Source: Spodoptera frugiperda
Taxonomy: Eukaryota > Arthropoda > Insecta > Lepidoptera > Noctuidae
NCBI RefSeq assembly: GCF_023101765.2
Contig: NC_064228.1
Span: 3,276,501-3,340,500 of the forward strand
DNA: 64,000 nucleotides
Reading direction: 5' to 3'
The notes beneath the pieces are model-generated. The model was given only the letters and a program-made list of their open reading frames with translations. It searched no databases and had not been told where the DNA came from. The translations under genes and the position numbers were made by a program. This document shows positions 62,701-64,000 of this stretch, one piece after another. How positions within the stretch are numbered: position 1 is the stretch's first letter; the number at the start of each line of letters is the position of its first letter.

Positions 62701-63537
62701 AAAATTACCGTAAAGGGACATATGCAATTAATCGAAGTTAGGGAAAATTCTATTGCAGAAAGCAACAATTTTAGTATACGGAGTAATATGTTTCCCTTTT
62801 ATGCTTTGGAAAATACGTATTCATTATGAGTGAGAATTACCAATCTAATTTTGACTTCTATACCGTGTAGTTAGGTTACTATATTCTGTCCAATTTAATA
62901 TTGCCTTGAAATACCCCTTCTCAACCCTGTACTAAAGCTTATAATCATGAGATCATTCACCCCTGATATAGTAGTACATATTTTTGAAATAACCCTGTAT
63001 GTTGTTAGATAACATAGTTTTTGTTGTTCATGTTTAAAGTAGATAGATAATAGATATAGATGTTTTTTATTAATCCTAGTAATAGAATATGGAGCTTCAG
63101 TGCTGTAACAATAGGCTCGTTCCCTATTATTTTCATAAAATTCTGACTGGTTATGAATAATGCAGTATTATAAGTACTATCCCCAAAATACACTATGTAT
63201 CAGTCCGTCAGAATGTTGTAGGTTGAAACTGATATACACTACTGTTAAATCTAGTATGTTCAGTGGTGTTTTAAAGAAGCTACATGTAAACGGATAAATA
63301 ATAATTAGTTATGTTACAACGTTCGTCCTTGGTTTAAATAACACATAGGTACTATAACTACAATGCATTATATATAATTTATATTATTTGAATGTAACAA
63401 AAAGAATTATAAAGACAAAATACCTAAAATTGATTTGTTTTCTCAACAGGAGGCGCAAATTAAGGAAAGAAAGGAAGCAGCCGAAGTTAAAGTGGCTGAA
63501 CCAGAGATTGATGACAGCAAGATCACATTGTCTTGGT
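56749..63537 (+). CDS. hnRNP U-like protein with SAP domain (partial, 5' part)
   Basis: Eight exons in phase: 56749-56878, 58702-58841, 59066-59385, 60231-60262, 60506-60630, 61077-61205, 62484-62591, 63450-63537; the gene runs off the right edge. Exon 1 encodes a complete SAP motif ([34 protein letters not shown]), a helix-extension-helix that binds scaffold-attachment DNA. Then come a Ser/Thr/Arg-rich part, an Ala/Pro repeat ([20 protein letters not shown]), a Glu/Lys-rich part and a charged helix ([20 protein letters not shown]). Exon 7 ([20 protein letters not shown]) and the last exon, ending DDSKITLSW with a phase-1 break, lead into the SPRY domain found in hnRNP U and hnRNP U-like proteins, where the next residues would be YDSDL-like. 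These are nuclear proteins in RNA processing. The SPRY and kinase-like domains are outside the window, so SAP plus linker is the basis of the call. Confidence 0.78.
56879..58701. other. First intron of the hnRNP U-like gene
   Basis: AT-rich with only a partial copy of repeat E (57715-57805). The open frames near 57055 and 57966 have no coding character. Confidence 0.5.
59711..59857 (+). repeat. tRNA-derived SINE, family A, diverged copy 5
   Basis: Keeps AGTTCGATTCCCGCACGGAA and TTGTTCTGGGTCTGGGGTGC but has lost internal blocks; it ends in a short A-run. It lies in an intron of the hnRNP U-like gene. Confidence 0.7.
60288..60437 (-). repeat. SINE family B, copy 5, at an (ACAT)n tract
   Basis: Begins in ACATACATACATATCGTCAC, then GCCTTTAATCCCCGAAGGGG, and stops within the body. 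It lies in the intron between exons 4 and 5 of the hnRNP U-like gene. Confidence 0.72.
60665..60928 (-). repeat. SINE family B, copy 6 (full length)
   Basis: Ends at CTCGACCAACAAGGCAGTC, the reverse of the tRNA-like head, and carries TCTGGAATCAAACCCGAGAC at the B-box position. It lies just 35 nt after the end of exon 60506-60630, only ~225 nt from copy 5. Confidence 0.78.
61335..61445 (-). repeat. Repeat E, diverged partial copy
   Basis: It has CTCACGTAACTGTTTGACGG, then GACTAGTTTCAAGCCATGCT, and CATGAGCAGCGTTTCGCGGC, resembling the core of 43700-43912. The rest of the intron 61206-62483 has a GTACCCTTAGTATGAGT hairpin at 61849-61920 and nothing else seen. Confidence 0.45.
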
Positions 63538-63621
63538 GTAAGTAAAGTAGTGTTTTATATTTTATTTATTTAATACTGATATTCACTAGATAGCATTACT
63601 GAAGTTTAAACTGTATAGACT

Positions 63622-63812
63622 ACTAGCTACTTCCGCGCGGTTTCATCCGCTCTGCTTGGCTCCTATTGGTCATAGCGTGATGTTTTATAGCCTATAGCCT
63701 TCCTCGATAAATACACTATTCAATACAAAAAGAATTATTCAATTCGGACCAGTAGTTCTGGAGATTAGCGCGTTCAAACAAACAAACAAACTCTTCAGTT
63801 TTATAATATTAT
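63622..63812 (+). repeat. RTE-like LINE 3'-end fragment
   Basis: Begins ACTAGCTACTTCCGCGCGGT, continues GATGTTTTATAGCCTATAGC, and ends in a CAAACAAACAAAC run and TTTTATAATATTATA. It is inverted relative to 16979-17188. Confidence 0.7.
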
Positions 63813-64000
63813 ACCTAATGCGCTCTAAGAAGGTGCGGCTGACAGATTCAGTAACGTTTCGTATCACTCTTGAAAGTTGCTGCGATTTAAAAATTATGCC
63901 TTAATATTTTAGCTGTATCACATTCGTATTATGTTAAATCATTCGGATGCGTAGTTAATTAAATTAAAACCAACCGGAATGTTCTAGTATTCAATTAAAA

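Overview
This is animal nuclear DNA, almost certainly from a moth or butterfly. Genes are split by introns with GT..AG borders, the sequence is AT-rich, and intergenic and intronic DNA is packed with Lepidoptera-style repeats: tRNA-headed SINEs, RTE/CR1-like LINE ends, and short inverted-repeat DNA transposons. There are no operons, CRISPR arrays or other prokaryotic features. All gene models were built by hand from splice consensus and reading-frame phase. No transcript or database support was available.

Layout. (1) 1-928, minus: the first two coding exons of a calpain-like protease that continues off the left edge. (2) 930-9990: repeat-rich spacer with a ~2 kb piggyBac-like non-autonomous element and a nested pair of Harbinger-like elements full of palindromes. 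(3) 9995-10948, minus: an intronless TREX-type DEDDh exonuclease. (4) 12298-24906, minus: paralog A, a ten-exon gene for a 1157-residue protein. (5) 25514-46818, plus: paralog B, which starts head-to-head with A and appears to have three alternative 3' ends. (6) 48642-54099, plus: paralog C, eight exons, 874 residues. (7) about 54820-56617, minus: the EF-hand axonemal protein DRC8/EFCAB2. (8) 56749 to the right edge, plus: an hnRNP U-like gene with a SAP domain, cut before the end of its SPRY domain.

The centre of interest is the A-B-C cluster. The three proteins share a helical domain near the middle and an RRM-like domain near the C terminus, joined by introns in matching phases. A and B also share an N-terminal RRM-like fold split after its first strand by an identically placed intron behind an identical 33-nt first coding exon. 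The disordered middles have diverged into different repeats (APQRPG, RDDRP, SPGRR, PEN/SEN). Paralog B additionally offers two large intronless terminal exons encoding DUF4780-like domains as alternatives to the ancestral RRM-like/acidic tail. The likely theme is RNA binding, but I cannot name the family and its function is unknown.
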